Source: Kryptolebias marmoratus
Taxonomy: Eukaryota; Chordata; Actinopteri; Cyprinodontiformes; Rivulidae
Reading direction: 5' to 3'
NCBI RefSeq assembly: GCF_001649575.2
Contig: NC_051440.1
Span: 20,626,974 to 20,690,973 of the forward strand
DNA: 64,000 nt
The notes below the pieces were generated by a model. The model was not told where the DNA came from and ran no database searches. It saw only the letters and a program-made list of their open reading frames with translations. The position numbers and the translations under genes were made by a program. Shown piece after piece: positions 1-12,600 of the stretch (position 1 is its first letter; each line of letters starts with the position of its first letter).

Positions 1-690
1 TCTTTGAATAAGTAAGCACTTAAAATGGAGACAAAAAAACGTAGGCATTCTGCATCGCAGCAGATAACAGACAGCGCTTTCTGTGACGTCTCCTAAACCT
101 GTTGCCACATTAATTGTGTCAAACACTGATGGTATTTATGCTCTGGTATAGATAACTGTTGTGCTTTTTATCGGTTATCGGAGCGGTGCTAAGCTTGAAG
201 TCCCTGGATGTTAAAAGCTTCTGGGAATGTATAGAAACTCTGTTTAAGCATCTGCGTCACGTATTTACTTAAAGGTTAATTTGCTGTGGAAGCACACAAT
301 GAGTGATTGATCTTCCCCGTTCCGTCCTTCGTGCTGTGTATAATGCTGGTGACATTTAGGCTTTGTTGGGTCTCTGCTGTTAGTAACCCTTGAGTTCTAT
401 TTCTGCTGCGCTGCTTCAGTTTGCACGGTTTATCATCTAAGACGGCTGTGTGTTGTAGCTTATTATGGGCATGTTGGGTTTGGCCACTGCCAGAGACGTC
501 GATTTGTGGGGAAGGCTACCGTGGAATTATTCTTCTCGTCTTGTCCAGAATGCTTGTACAACACGAGCCAAAACTGTAGCTGTGCACGCACACTACGCTG
601 GCAGTTTAAACATCACCACTGCATGCAAAGAAGGCCTGTCAATAAGCAAACTTTTGTTACAGTTATCTTTATGTGTAAAAAAAAAAACAA

Positions 691-691
<1 letters not shown>

Positions 692-724
<33 letters not shown>
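692..724. repeat. Poly(A) homopolymer, 33 bases
   Basis: An uninterrupted run of 33 A, preceded by a shorter A run broken by two C residues. It may be the tail of an old retroposed copy or a simple mononucleotide repeat; no target duplication was identified. Confidence 0.9.
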
Positions 725-726
<2 letters not shown>

Positions 727-2100
727 GTCTGTGGAACATGAGAGTTTAGCTCTCTTCAACTTGATTATTCTCTCTGTTAGTTTTCTTACACCTACACTAC
801 TTATTAGCTTTTATTTTATTTTTAGTGGATTATGAAGACATCTGTGAAGGTGTGCATTCAACACATGCGTATTCATAAAAGGGTGGGTAAAAGCATACCA
901 ACATGATTACACTGGAAAACCGTTTCAAACTGTACTTGTCGTTCAACTATATCTGGGCAGAACATTCAAGAAGAGGAAATGCTTTTGGTAAGTCAGGGCA
1001 CGGACATTAAAGCAGAGCTAGTGGGGCCCAGCCTTTTTCCAAAATGGGATTTTCAGAATTGTCTTAATTCCAGGCAAGCCGCTTGTGTTTCAGAGGGGAA
1101 GTGCTGCCAGTAGCTGCTCTCCGCACTCTCCTTTATTGATTCGGGTCCAGAAATTTAGATTCCTTAAAGCCAGTCGTAGTCTAATGACATTACTCAACAC
1201 CCCAACCCACCTTGCCTGGCCAACCACCCTCCTCATTTTAGATCTCCCTGCGCTCCACTTCTCCTCTTCCTCTCACCATTATCAAATTAAATGCTTTTCT
1301 ATAGAGGGCTGGTCTTGGCCTGTAGGCAAGGCAGCCGGCCGGGCTGTAGAGCGAGCGCCTGTGTGTGTGTTTCTGTGTGTGTGCGTGTTCGTATCTACTC
1401 AATTAGGCTTTTTACTGGCCGAGCTGATGAACCAGGAAAGGGGTTAAATCAGTCCACAGACCAGTAGTCAAGCAGGGATGTGAGCTTAACTACGACTGGA
1501 CAAGAAGAAGGGAGGTAATAAGAGATGGTGGGAGATCTCCCCCCTACTCTGATAAGCAGCTGAACTTGATACTGGGTCAGGGGGTTTAAAACTGAACTTT
1601 TCTTTTAGGGAGTGGTTATAGATCGTGAGAAAGAAGAGATGGGAGATGGAGGAGTGGCCTCAGAGTGGGGTGACAATATCAATTCAATCTTTGTTTCCTG
1701 ACTACCTCTGAAGTTAAACACCACAGGTGAGCCTCGTCTTCGCTGCAGAGCTTCATCTTTTCTGACTTTTACCTTTTTGACATAATCTTGAGGAAAAAGA
1801 AGATGGAGACCTACTTCTGGAGGCTGATTCAGGCAGACAAAAATCAGCAGGACTCCTCAAATGCTTGGGGATTTTCCTAATTCCCTTCCTTTACAGTCTG
1901 AGACACAGAAGAGAGGGAGGGAGGGAGAAGAATGGGAGGGATGTGGAGGAGGTGGGCTGAATAAGAGAGGAGGGAACAGGAGGACACAGAAAGGATTAAA
2001 ACAAGCCACTCTTCAAGCAGGTGGTCAAAATATTTAGTGAAGATCTTCTCTGGTAATGAGTTGGGGACAAGAAATAGATCCAGCTCCTTTCTGTTTAGCA

Positions 2101-2146
2101 GCTCAAGCCTATAGAAGGACCTGTTTGAGCTTTTCCTCTTTGGCTG
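2101..2146 (+). other. Candidate noncoding first exon of slc45a3 (3' end only)
   Basis: The sequence ends at a strong donor, CTG|GTAAGTATC, with GT at 2147-2148. slc45a3 needs an upstream noncoding exon because its first coding exon is preceded by an acceptor-like CTCTTCAG at 9481-9488. A second strong donor, CA|GTAAGTAT, lies at 2993. Either could be the first-exon donor; neither is proven and the transcription start is not visible. Listed as a lead only. Confidence 0.2.
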
Positions 2147-3083
2147 GTAAGTATCACTTTGCCTGTCACCTCTTGTTTAGTTATCACACTTATCTTACAG
2201 AAATAGTTGATGTGTGGGTATAATTTAAAAAAAAAAGCGAGAGAAATAGCTTTTACCTATTTGAATATATTCAGGAAATGCCATCACTAACCCAAGCATG
2301 TTGAAGCTGAACTGTATGCCATGAGATCATTACGGCGTCTGAAATAAAAGTAACTTTGGACATGTGTGAGCTAATGAGAGGAAAAGGTCAGCCAGATCAT
2401 TTTTACACACACAAAAAAATAATTAATTCAAGCTGTTATATTGTCTTTTTCCCCAGAATAGAAAAAGGCAACTTTAGTCCTGCATCAAACTGCTTTTATA
2501 AACAAAGCTGCACCTAAAGAGTTAATAATGGAAGTAAAAAATAATGTATTTTTCTTGAAGAGTAGCAATTTCTGACATATGCTGTTGGATTAACAAAAAC
2601 AGAACCAATATTGGAGCTGAAATTAAACGAATGTTAATGAGAAGTAAGTCATAAAGTATGATTTGCTAATTTCCTTGGATCATAAAATGTCACGTTTAAC
2701 TTATGGTAATATGAGCCCAGATACCATCTCTAAACAATCAACTGCCTTTTCATTTAAATCTAATTCAAATTTTGACTCGTGCATTAACTGAATGTAAACA
2801 CACCTGACTGAGACTGATTAAAACCTCCTTTGGATTTCCACCCCCTCCTTATTAGTTCTTTCACATTTGGCACAATCGCTCTTTAATGACTGGAGAGCCG
2901 GTTCGTGAGGAGGCACGTTATCAGGCACATTCACTTGCAAGAGCCCACACAGCTAAACTCTGCAGCACTCCATTGTTGTGCTGTTTGCATCAGTAAGTAT
3001 GATATGCGTACTCCCCGAGGCATAAGTGGCTTCATTCTGCTGTCAGGGCCGACTACAGACTCCTTTCTGTTTACCCTCTGATA

Positions 3084-3106
3084 AACACACACACACACAC
3101 ACACAC
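3084..3106. repeat. (CA)n microsatellite
   Basis: About 11 uninterrupted AC units. Simple sequence with no other feature. Confidence 0.9.
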
Positions 3107-6100
3107 TAATCGCCTCACTGGATTAGAATATATATGTACTTGTTCACTTGACAAGTGAATATACAGGTCCATCATCGTGGATTCCTGGTGCATATCTAAG
3201 CTGGATTACTCATTTTGTGGTTTGGATATTTTTCTTCAAAAACATGCTGCCTAAAACTAATGGGTAGTAAATTTGACTGTCTGAGAAGGACTGATGGTAT
3301 AGTTTATTTTCTAAACTACTAAAAAATACATTTTTTAAGGAAATTTAGCATTTTTCTCAGGACCCATGTCATATTGGTTTCATGGCATTCTTGTGGTCTT
3401 TTAAACGTAAGAGACTTATTCTGAGACCTAGTCCTTACTTTAAATGTAGAGATGTTGAAATATCTGTTCACATTTGGCACCATAATGAGTTTTACTAGAG
3501 CCTGCAGGGAATAAAACAGCTTTTTAAAGTTTATTCTTCTTATTTCCTGAGCAGAAGTTCTTTAAGTCAACGGAGACAGTTGGTTTCGTTTCACCGGGCT
3601 GTTCTCAAGAAGAGATTAGTATAAAAGAGTCCTCCTGCTGTTGTTGTCTTTGAAATGTTAGGTTTGGTTATATGATTTGTGGTGAAAGGTGGGGTCAAGG
3701 GTCACAGTGACGGATGTGGGCCTAACATTATGGGCTACGAGGTAGGTTCAGCTTGGTCAAAGCAGCCTTTCAAGTGAGCAGAGGTGGACCACAAATCAAT
3801 CACTGAACTTTTTATGTGAACTGGGTTAAAGAGCACAAAGAGTATACATGTTGTTTTTGAATTCTCAGTATCAGAAGCAAACAGCCTGCATGGAAAGGTC
3901 TGACTGTGTAGTCATTTGGATAACACACTGGAGAATGATGTAAAACAGGACTGACTGGATTGACGTTGGAAAAACAACAGGAGACAATACAGAGAAATGC
4001 TAAAAAGGAGGAAAGGCTGGTATGCAGTGTTCAAGTTCGAATGTCTGAGCTTAATGATTTATAACATCGACGTGTAAACACTGGAAATAATTTACATTTA
4101 GAACTGACTTTACCTTAGTGGCAGTTGCCTAAACATGTATCCATAGGAGTTAAAAATATTGCAACAGATCTGATTAGATCCCAGGGGTTTTTGAGTTTAT
4201 CACATAAAGCTTGAGGATATGCTAATAAAACTCAAACACAGAAATGATAGATGTTTCATATCAGCTGAAGTTGTGTGCACTGGTCCCTTTTGCTCCCATG
4301 TTCTGGTATAGATTTTTTTAAACTTTCATCTCATGGCGATCCTGGGAAGTTGAATGAAAAGCAACTTTGATTCTTAAAGATGTTTTACTTCTCTTTCAAC
4401 GAGCGAACTGAGGAAGCTACACTGATGAGAATCCAAATGGAATTAAAGTTATTGATCCAACATTTTAAGTGCAGGAGATAAATCAGATTTTTTCTTTTAT
4501 GCTGGAAATGAGAAATTTAAAATCAAAGCAATTCTTTGGATTTTAACTGTGAACTACATCTTGGATGGCCATAAGTAATTGTAATCAGATGATACATCCG
4601 TTAGGTTTTTTAGATACTATATCTAGAAGTTACTTCTTTGATCAAGTCAGTGCCAGCATCCACCTGGCATTAGGGCAGCATTTAAGCAGTCCCTTGTACG
4701 TTCAGATTCGCTTCATTGCGCCGTGCTTGCACTAGAAAGATGCCTGCAGAGCGAGATTTGCAGGAACTAATTCAGGCAGGCAGTTGTCTTCAATGCTGGT
4801 CCTCTTGTTTCTCCACACTGACTGTTGAGTCTATTAATGTGCGGGGAGTGAATGAGAAGAAGGCCACCGTGCTACAGCCATTCAGCTTGAGTCACACAAA
4901 CCAACAGACCCTCCTGTTGAGGTTTCAGGCAGCAGCCTCCGCGGTGCTGTGGCCCTGATGTCATTGCAAAGCAATTCCTTCTTCTCTTCCAAACCCTGGT
5001 ATCTGCAGGCAGAGCCCTCCACACACTATCTAACACCCTTTTATCTGCATAAACTTTAATTTCTAAAAGACTCTAACCGCATTTGAAACCTCATTATATG
5101 GCATTACTCTCACTGGCACAGAATAGTATACAAAGCCTGTTTTGTATTAGAATACCACTCAGAGTCATTAGTAGATTTTCTGTGGGACCTTTGAATGAAT
5201 AGGGCTTGGTAATGGAGCAGTGGGAGAGCTGACAAAAGCAACCATCCTCCACTGCCCCATCATCACAGCTAAGCTCAGACTTCAGTGTTAAAACATACAA
5301 TGTGAGCTGAAGCACCATTTAGTAACAGTGAGAGCCTGCGTTTGTGTCTCCAAGGCTGTGTAGAGATGGATGACATGACTGGAATAAAGTGTGGAGTCAG
5401 AGGTTGGGTTGGAGAAAGCTGAGGAGTAACTGTGAGGTGAACATGTATGAGTTTGGGCACACACGCACACACACATTTGTTTCTCCCTTCAGTCTTCAAA
5501 ACCTAAACCTAAAAGCCTTAAAAGCTCTGTTTTTCTTTCCTTTGGTCATAGTACCATGTATGAAATAAACAAATGGATTTTTTGTGTTTGACTTTGAGGT
5601 GACTAAATGGATGATTGATGACCTCTTCGCTCAGCTTCTGCTCTTCATTCTTTCCAACTGTTTTTCAGTCCTTCCATCTTTTCTTGACTCATGCCAGTCA
5701 GGTCAAGAATTAAGCAACCACTCAGTTTACAAAACCCTGGAAATGTTCAGACAAGCCTTGGCTGCCTGGAAAGACAAATCAGATTTCTTTCTTCCAGCCA
5801 CCAGGGACCCTTGTGTTTTCAGTGAGAAAGTCTGACAGAGAGCCAGCTGGGGCTGCAATAGAAGGCATTCACACTGAGATTCAGAACCATGCAGGCATAA
5901 CTGATGGTGGGCAGATATGTCAAAGGGGTTCTTTAAAAAATGCAGGTCAGACATGATGCTGACCTCAGGGCTCGGGGAAGTTTGGGGAAGAAATGCAAAG
6001 GGAGAAGCATAAAAACTGGCTGCGTGCGCGCATACTCAAAATATGTAGGGGGTTGTAGTGGGCAGACAGGCTGAGGGGCAAAGGCTGCTCCCCTGATGCG

Positions 6101-7256
6101 TGTCTTTCAGTGTGCCAAGGCCGGGGGGAATGAATTCTGACGGGTGTGAAATGGCCCCTTCTTCATGTGACCTTCGCCTCTGATAGGTCAACCTGCTGTT
6201 GTGTCGTTTCTCACATTTCTGAGGTGAGCCTGTAGCAAAGGACTTGGACTGAATTTACGCTTTTGTGTCTGTTCTACTGTACATTTGACTAACTGGGACA
6301 TAAAATAAAGTGCTAATGGAACATAATCAGCACATTTTTTTTGTAAGGTTAAGTGTAATATGTGACCTACGAGAATTTGAGACTGGTTGCAGAGCAAAAC
6401 CCAAGAACCAAAGATTTCACTTCCTTCTTCCAAAAGTAGGAGAATTTGAAGTTAAATTGGGGAGAGAGGCTAAACTATTCAACTCTGAACTGGAGAAGTG
6501 ATGTAATTTTCCACAGCAAATCCCAATGGCTTACTGTGACAGAAATATTTTTCAGTCCTTGTGCCTGAAACAGTGATAGGTTTGTGTTGAAGACTTGCTA
6601 GTGAATTCAAAAACTCAAATAAAGAACCTCAAGAACAGAAAACCTGAGAATTTTTTCAATAATGACCTCTTTAAGAATTGTAAATTCTTGTTTACGTCTT
6701 TTCTCAGCTGTGCCTCATCTTTGTCATTCTTTAATTTTCCTTTTTTCAGCCCGAAGCAACCTGTGACAGTCAGGTTTTGGTCCACGACACCCTGGCTGAG
6801 CACGTTTCTATGAATAACAAAGTCCTGTTAGACACGATGACATCTATGTTTTGTGCTAAGAGGGAACAGATGGACGACACTGGCAGAGAAATGTCCGAGC
6901 AGATGCAAATATAGAACCTGTTTGTGTTCGCGGCTATTCTGACCGCTCTGCTTTAAAACAACACTTATCTAACTGGTTAATGATGACAGTGGGGTTTTCT
7001 TAGTAGTTCTTTATTTTTTAAATAGAAAGCAGAACTGTGAACAGAGTTCAGAGACTCCAGTTCTGTGACTTTTATAAATTCATCATCAGTTGACTTTCTG
7101 TTATGTGACATCAGTTTTTATTGTTGTTTTTTTATATATAAAAACAGCTGTAGATATTACTTTTTAAATGTAAATCCTGCTAAATGTTTAATCCTTATAC
7201 AAACATTTAGGGTTTCTTCAAAAGTCTGACTCATTTTGTGCTTCTTCTTTTCAAAT

Positions 7257-7350
7257 GACCATATTTTCCACACTATAAGGAGCACTTAAAAGCCTTCAGT
7301 TTTCTCAAAAAACGACAGTGCGCCTTATAATCTGGAGCACCTTATATATG
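7257..7350. mobile_element. Degenerate DNA-transposon-like repeat
   Basis: The stretch contains CACTATAAGGAGCAC and, downstream in inverted sense, GTGCGCCTTATAATCTGG followed by GCACCTTATATATG. I recognise this as a decayed copy of the fish repeat built on 'cactataaggcgcac' and its complement. No intact ends or coding capacity are visible. The family name is not assigned. Confidence 0.4.
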
Positions 7351-9488
7351 TAAGAAACTACAAAGCCGCACCGCTTGCAGCATTAAGGCTCAGTTATAGT
7401 CGTGCAGGGCTCCGTGCACGGCGAGCGGTGGAGGCGTTTATTCTTGAAGCGTACGTCGGTGCAGTATTCTCCGAGAAGACAGGGGGCAGTTTTGTTATAT
7501 ATGAGAAAAGTTTGAAAATGGACCATTCATTGACAGTGCATCCTCTAGTGCAGAAAATGCAGTATGTGAAAATCTAATTTATTATAGAGACGATGAAATT
7601 CCAGTTGGACCTAAACGATGTTGAGGAGCACAGATTATTTATGTAATGGAGAACAAGACCTGTTGTCTTCTATCCTGTTAATTGGAGCTGCTTGCAACTA
7701 ATGATTGTTTTGGTAGTCAATTAAACTCGTTCTTCTGATTGGTCAGTCCATCTCTGCTTCCTATAGGTGCATGTCTGTTTTATTAGTGCATGTTTTACCT
7801 CACCTGTCTGCCCACCTGATGTCTCTGTTTACGTGTTCTAACATTCTGCAGCAAATTAAAATGTTTTCCTTTGAAACTAAGATGGTGCAGCTACTCCCTC
7901 TTACACATTTACTGGCTCCCAACTCGTTAGCCAACATAACTGAGGGGTTGTTTAAAATGACGTAAACTCTTTTGTACAAACATCAGCATTAAAAAAGGGC
8001 CGACGCAACGCTTTAGCTTTACGGACTAAAACTTACCAAGAATCGGCATCACAGCTCCGGGAAGACTGCATTTCAGATGCTCATGATTCATACGGTGTTG
8101 ATGTGGGGGGAAAAGCCTGTGCCTTGCACAATCTAATTTTTTTTTTTCCATTTCCTGCTTCTGTTTTGCCATGGCTGCCGATTTCCTCCTCATCGTTCTT
8201 CTTTGTTAGTATGACTGTGTGCAGGCTTGGCAAACAGTAGATATACTGACTGATACTGCTCCCAGTAAACATTTACACAGTACTTTATGACCAAAGTCAT
8301 CTCGATGGCTACTGATAATGTGATGTAAGGTTTTCTGTCAGTTTACGGCAGCGAGAAGAAAAGAACCCATTCGATAATGTTCATTTATGTATTCTTCTCA
8401 TCTTTAAGCACAAAGGCTGCAGTCTCTGGATGTTTCAGAGTAAATATACCACCTTGAAGCATTTCTAACATCGTGAAGATGGTTCTTTTTTTGTTGACTC
8501 TTGTTTCTTAGCCTGTCCTTGAAGAAACACACCCTTTGGTATTTAAATCGGTCTTACAGGAACATGCTGTACAGTATTACTCATTATACATGTGCTATAA
8601 TCCTCCTTTTTTGTGTTATATTTTTACTCACTCTTTCAGTTCAGCAGCAGTTATCTGCTGAAACAAATTAGGAGGGGGGACTCTAATGTGCATAAAGCTG
8701 CAATTAGACCTTAATAACGTACAGAATGACAGTAAGTTTCAGGAAGAACAGCTTTTAGGCCTTCACACTACTCCTGGTCACTACAGACAAGATATAAAAG
8801 CAGAAATGGGGGATATAATGAAATAAACACAAATGAACCTGTTTGGTAACTTTGTAGCCACGTCACTCCAGCTCTGTCATCCTCTCGTTTTTCCTGCTGC
8901 CCTGAAGCTGTTGCTTCATCTTTCATCAGCAGACTTCATGAAAGGTAATGCTGTTGGTGTTTTTTTTTGTTTGTTTTTTTTTACTGTTACCGTTTACAGT
9001 AAGTTGGATTCCAACTGAATTTTAAGAAAACCATCACAGCAAACATTCCTGACGAGGGTACTGACTTCCAGGTGTATTAACCTGGTTAGGCTCTTTAAAA
9101 CAACAAGAACAAAACAATATAAATATCCTTTCTAATTTAAGCTGTTTTTAGGCTATATTCCACATGTATTTATGAGCAGGCCGGATCCGTTACATGCTTC
9201 GATGAATTGTTGGGATTTAAATGATATATTTGGTTGTCCAATAAAGGCAGTGAGTTTCAGACATCACATACAGAAAAATGTTTACAAAAGCTTTTTGCTG
9301 TTCTTTTTTCCCATGATTGCTGCTTTTTGGTCCAGCAGCCATTCCAGAGGATTTTTGGCTGTGCAGGGTCATTGTTTTTGCCTTGCCCACATTTTTGTAC
9401 CGTCTTAAACAACAGCAAATTATATATTTGGAGACTTTGTCTGACATTCTAAGGATTTTAATTTTATTTTATTTCCTGTGCTCTTCAG

Positions 9489-9686
9489 ATCCAGAATGCT
9501 GAGAAGAGAATGAATTCTCCAGGTCGTCTGAGACATCCATATGTCGTCGCTGCTGTCCCTCCTCGACAGTCATTAGGTCCCACCGGGGCTCCGTCCGCCT
9601 CCCCGAGCTCCACCCCTCACCCCCGTCCAGGTCCCTCCCGTCTCCCCTGCCCTCAGTAGTGGCCGTCCTAGTCGGCCCCTGTAAAT
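9489..9686 (+). other. slc45a3 5' UTR portion of first coding exon
   Basis: An acceptor-like pyrimidine stretch ending CTCTTCAG at 9488 precedes roughly 200 bases of C-rich sequence running to the start codon at 9687. This fits the 5' UTR part of the first coding exon, spliced to an unidentified upstream noncoding exon. The acceptor is inferred from sequence only. Confidence 0.45.
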
Positions 9687-12600
9687 ATGCCTGGATGGAG
9701 ATCTCAGTGGCGTCTCATCCTGCTGAACTCCCTGACCTGTGGCCTGGAGATCTGTGTGGCAGCTGGGATCACATACGTGCCCCCGCTGCTGTTGGAGGCT
9801 GGCGTCGAGGAGCGTTACATGACCATGGTGCTAGGTGAGGGCTTGGTAAAAACTGAATGAGTGATATTTTACTGACAGGCTGCTTTGGCTTCTTTCTTTC
9901 TCAGTTTAACTAGAAATGGGGAAAAAAATGTGCAGCATCTGTAAACTTACTGAAAAGAGCACAAGATGTTACCTCGTCTGCCGATGGTTTTAATATTCAT
10001 GGCAGAGCCTCAAGCCTCTTTATTTCCATTCAGCACGTAAACATACAATCCAAGTCCTTACAGAAATAATTGACCTAATCATCTGTTGTTCTCTTGCTGT
10101 GGTAATTGGGCACAATTTGCAGGCAGCAGAATGATGAGCTGCCACGGGGAAGGCTACTGTCTAAACTTACTGAGACAGAAAGTTTCCCTCAAAGTTCTTG
10201 GACTAAAGTGCAGATTAAAGTTTGATTAGAATTTATTAGCCTCTCTGTAACTTTGTGTTATTTAAAACTAGGTTAGCAGTATTATTTCTCTTTATTTAAT
10301 GATAGTTTTAGTTTACTGAGTGTTTTGTTTTTTAAGTGTTCCTCTAAGGCAGATGTGCACGTTTCATCAGACTGTAGAAAGCCTGATTTATTAGTCTTCA
10401 AATTTCTTTAAAAAGTTGTGTTTTAAGCTTAAAACTAATCGCATCAACAACAGTGCAACCCAAAACCAGAGACGGCCTTAATCAAAAAGTAAACCCAGAA
10501 GAGTCTGAGAGTATTGTTAGAAAAGATTATTAGATTTACAATGTAAGCAGGTGACAATGGGGGAGAATGAATTTTACTGTTTAGTCTTCTAATTATAGCC
10601 AGAAAGTCAGTGCTGCAGTTAATTCAATCTGATGTTTATGTATCCGACGGAGCACATGCCCCTGTCTGTTCTCCTCCGGTGGGAGGGGCCTGAGCTGCGC
10701 CGTGTTTTTCCACAGCTCACAGCCACACGACGGGGAAACGCACGAGGCTGAACCCGCTATCTGACAGATTCCTCTAAGTGCAAAAACTCTACCTGCATCT
10801 TTTAAAAACACTCACATGTCCTTTAGGCTTTTAGGACTTTTCTTTGTTTTGTTTTTTCTGCTTTTCATTGTTCCTCCAGAATAAAACTCTGGTTGCCTTT
10901 ATCCAAAAAGAAAAGTATAAACAACATATAAAACCACAAACATAATCTGAAGTATCAGGATATCTTGCTAACATATAATTGTGTTTTTTTTCTGTGTATC
11001 ACAGTTAGAAGAAACCGAAACTATTCTTTAACTGCAAACATTAACATTTATAGATTTGTTTGCCTTTCTGCTGATCTATGAAAGCTTTCTGCAGACATGG
11101 AATCAACCAGCATCACCCATATATTCTGTATTTGTAATGCTAGGAGTTGTAAAATTTCACCCCACATTTTCAGACACTGAGATGATCTGAACCTAATTCC
11201 TAAATTCCTGTCAGGTTCATAAAACGCTGCCATTAGCTCTGCTAATCCATTCTTCATTTCTTGTTTCTCTTCTGTTAGCGCTGCAGATACTTGCTGTAGT
11301 TGGTCTCGGTTGGATCGTGTGTTTTTTGTGCTGTCAGATTAGACAGAACAGTCATGTATGAACAGATATGAGCATGGGCTTGAAAGCAGCTTAAAAAGGT
11401 ATTCATGTTTGTGTTTGTGTGTGTGTGTGTGTGTGTTCTGATGTGTGTCCGGAAGCAGTGAGTATTAGAGACAGTAAGTCCTAAAGCTGGAGATGGTCGT
11501 GAACGGCCTGAACAGCTGCAGCAGGAAGTAATGTGTGGCAGCAGTTGTTTACCTGCCGTCCTCTGACTCACATTTACTGTTAGCACACTTCAGAATTACA
11601 TTTCCATTTAGCAGTACAAATGGAAAACAAAATGCAAATGCTGTCTTATAATTGTTGCGTGTTCTTGCTGTGCCTTACTGGTTCACAGTTTTACCTTCAG
11701 TGACTCCAGGAAACAATGTTTTTATGAGCAGCTCTGAATCCACCCTGTGCGTAACAATGAGACAACATAAGCTTTTATGACTTTATAAGTTTACACAAAC
11801 TGCCTTTCATGTTCAATGTTTCTCACCAGCCTCATTGACCATATTAAAAACTCCTCAGGGTAGCTTTTAAAGTTGAAAGTCTAAGGATTAGATTGTTTTG
11901 AATTTTGCATGTGCCTGTATACAAGCAAACCACTGCACCATGGTGATTTGTAATTATCCGGAGCCAGCCACGTGTGGAGAACGAGCTGCTTCTGTCAGGA
12001 TGCACACCATCTGTAGGAACAGTCTGCTGATGGTGACAGAGACGTCACACCACCGGCTGAAAGGAACACAAGTCTGAAAAATATGTACAATTAATCTGCA
12101 GTACAGCCTAAAATACCTGCGTACAAGCTTTTAGGTTTTACTTAAACAGTTTCATCTGTGAGCTGGCTCTGTGTGCACATAAACTACAGCGTGAAACAGA
12201 CGGATCTATCACACAAAACAATGAAACCGTAAAACATAACAAATCACAGTATTTGATATCACGTCTTCAGTAGAAACGGTTTATGTGAAGCAGTAACTTT
12301 CAGAAATATTACTGTATAAACTTGTAACCATGAGGAAACTGTTGTCAGACGTTTAATTGAAGCTGTCATTAGCAGTCTAACCTGACGGCTGCTGGAACGG
12401 GTCGCTTCCTCAGATCAATGGTTCTGGACACAAGGATACAGAAACTCTTGTGATTTTCATCCCATAAATTCTGTGAGAATCCTCCAGTAATTAAAAAGCT
12501 CTGAAATGTTCATTTTAAAGAAGCCAGATCAGAGTTTTTGTTTGTGCTTTTGTAAAATGAAGCTTGTTAATAATGAGGGAAAATCATTTTAGGCTGATTT

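Larger units (their letters stand above)
1..9488. other. Upstream intergenic region, no convincing gene
   Basis: I see no open frame here with family similarity or a chain of splice-compatible exons; the open frames present are short and low in complexity. The stretch holds an A homopolymer, a CA microsatellite, a transposon-like scrap near 7257 and a few strong splice-donor-like sites (near 2147 and 2993) that could belong to noncoding first exons of slc45a3. Two subregions (about 4660-5000 and 5800-6210) are free of simple repeats and look like possible conserved noncoding DNA, but that is an impression without any alignment. Confidence 0.5.

Noticed and set aside
465..835. Open frames of 94 and 109 codons across the A homopolymer
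   Set aside because: They owe their length to a poly-Lys stretch encoded by the A run, show no family likeness and have no splice partners.
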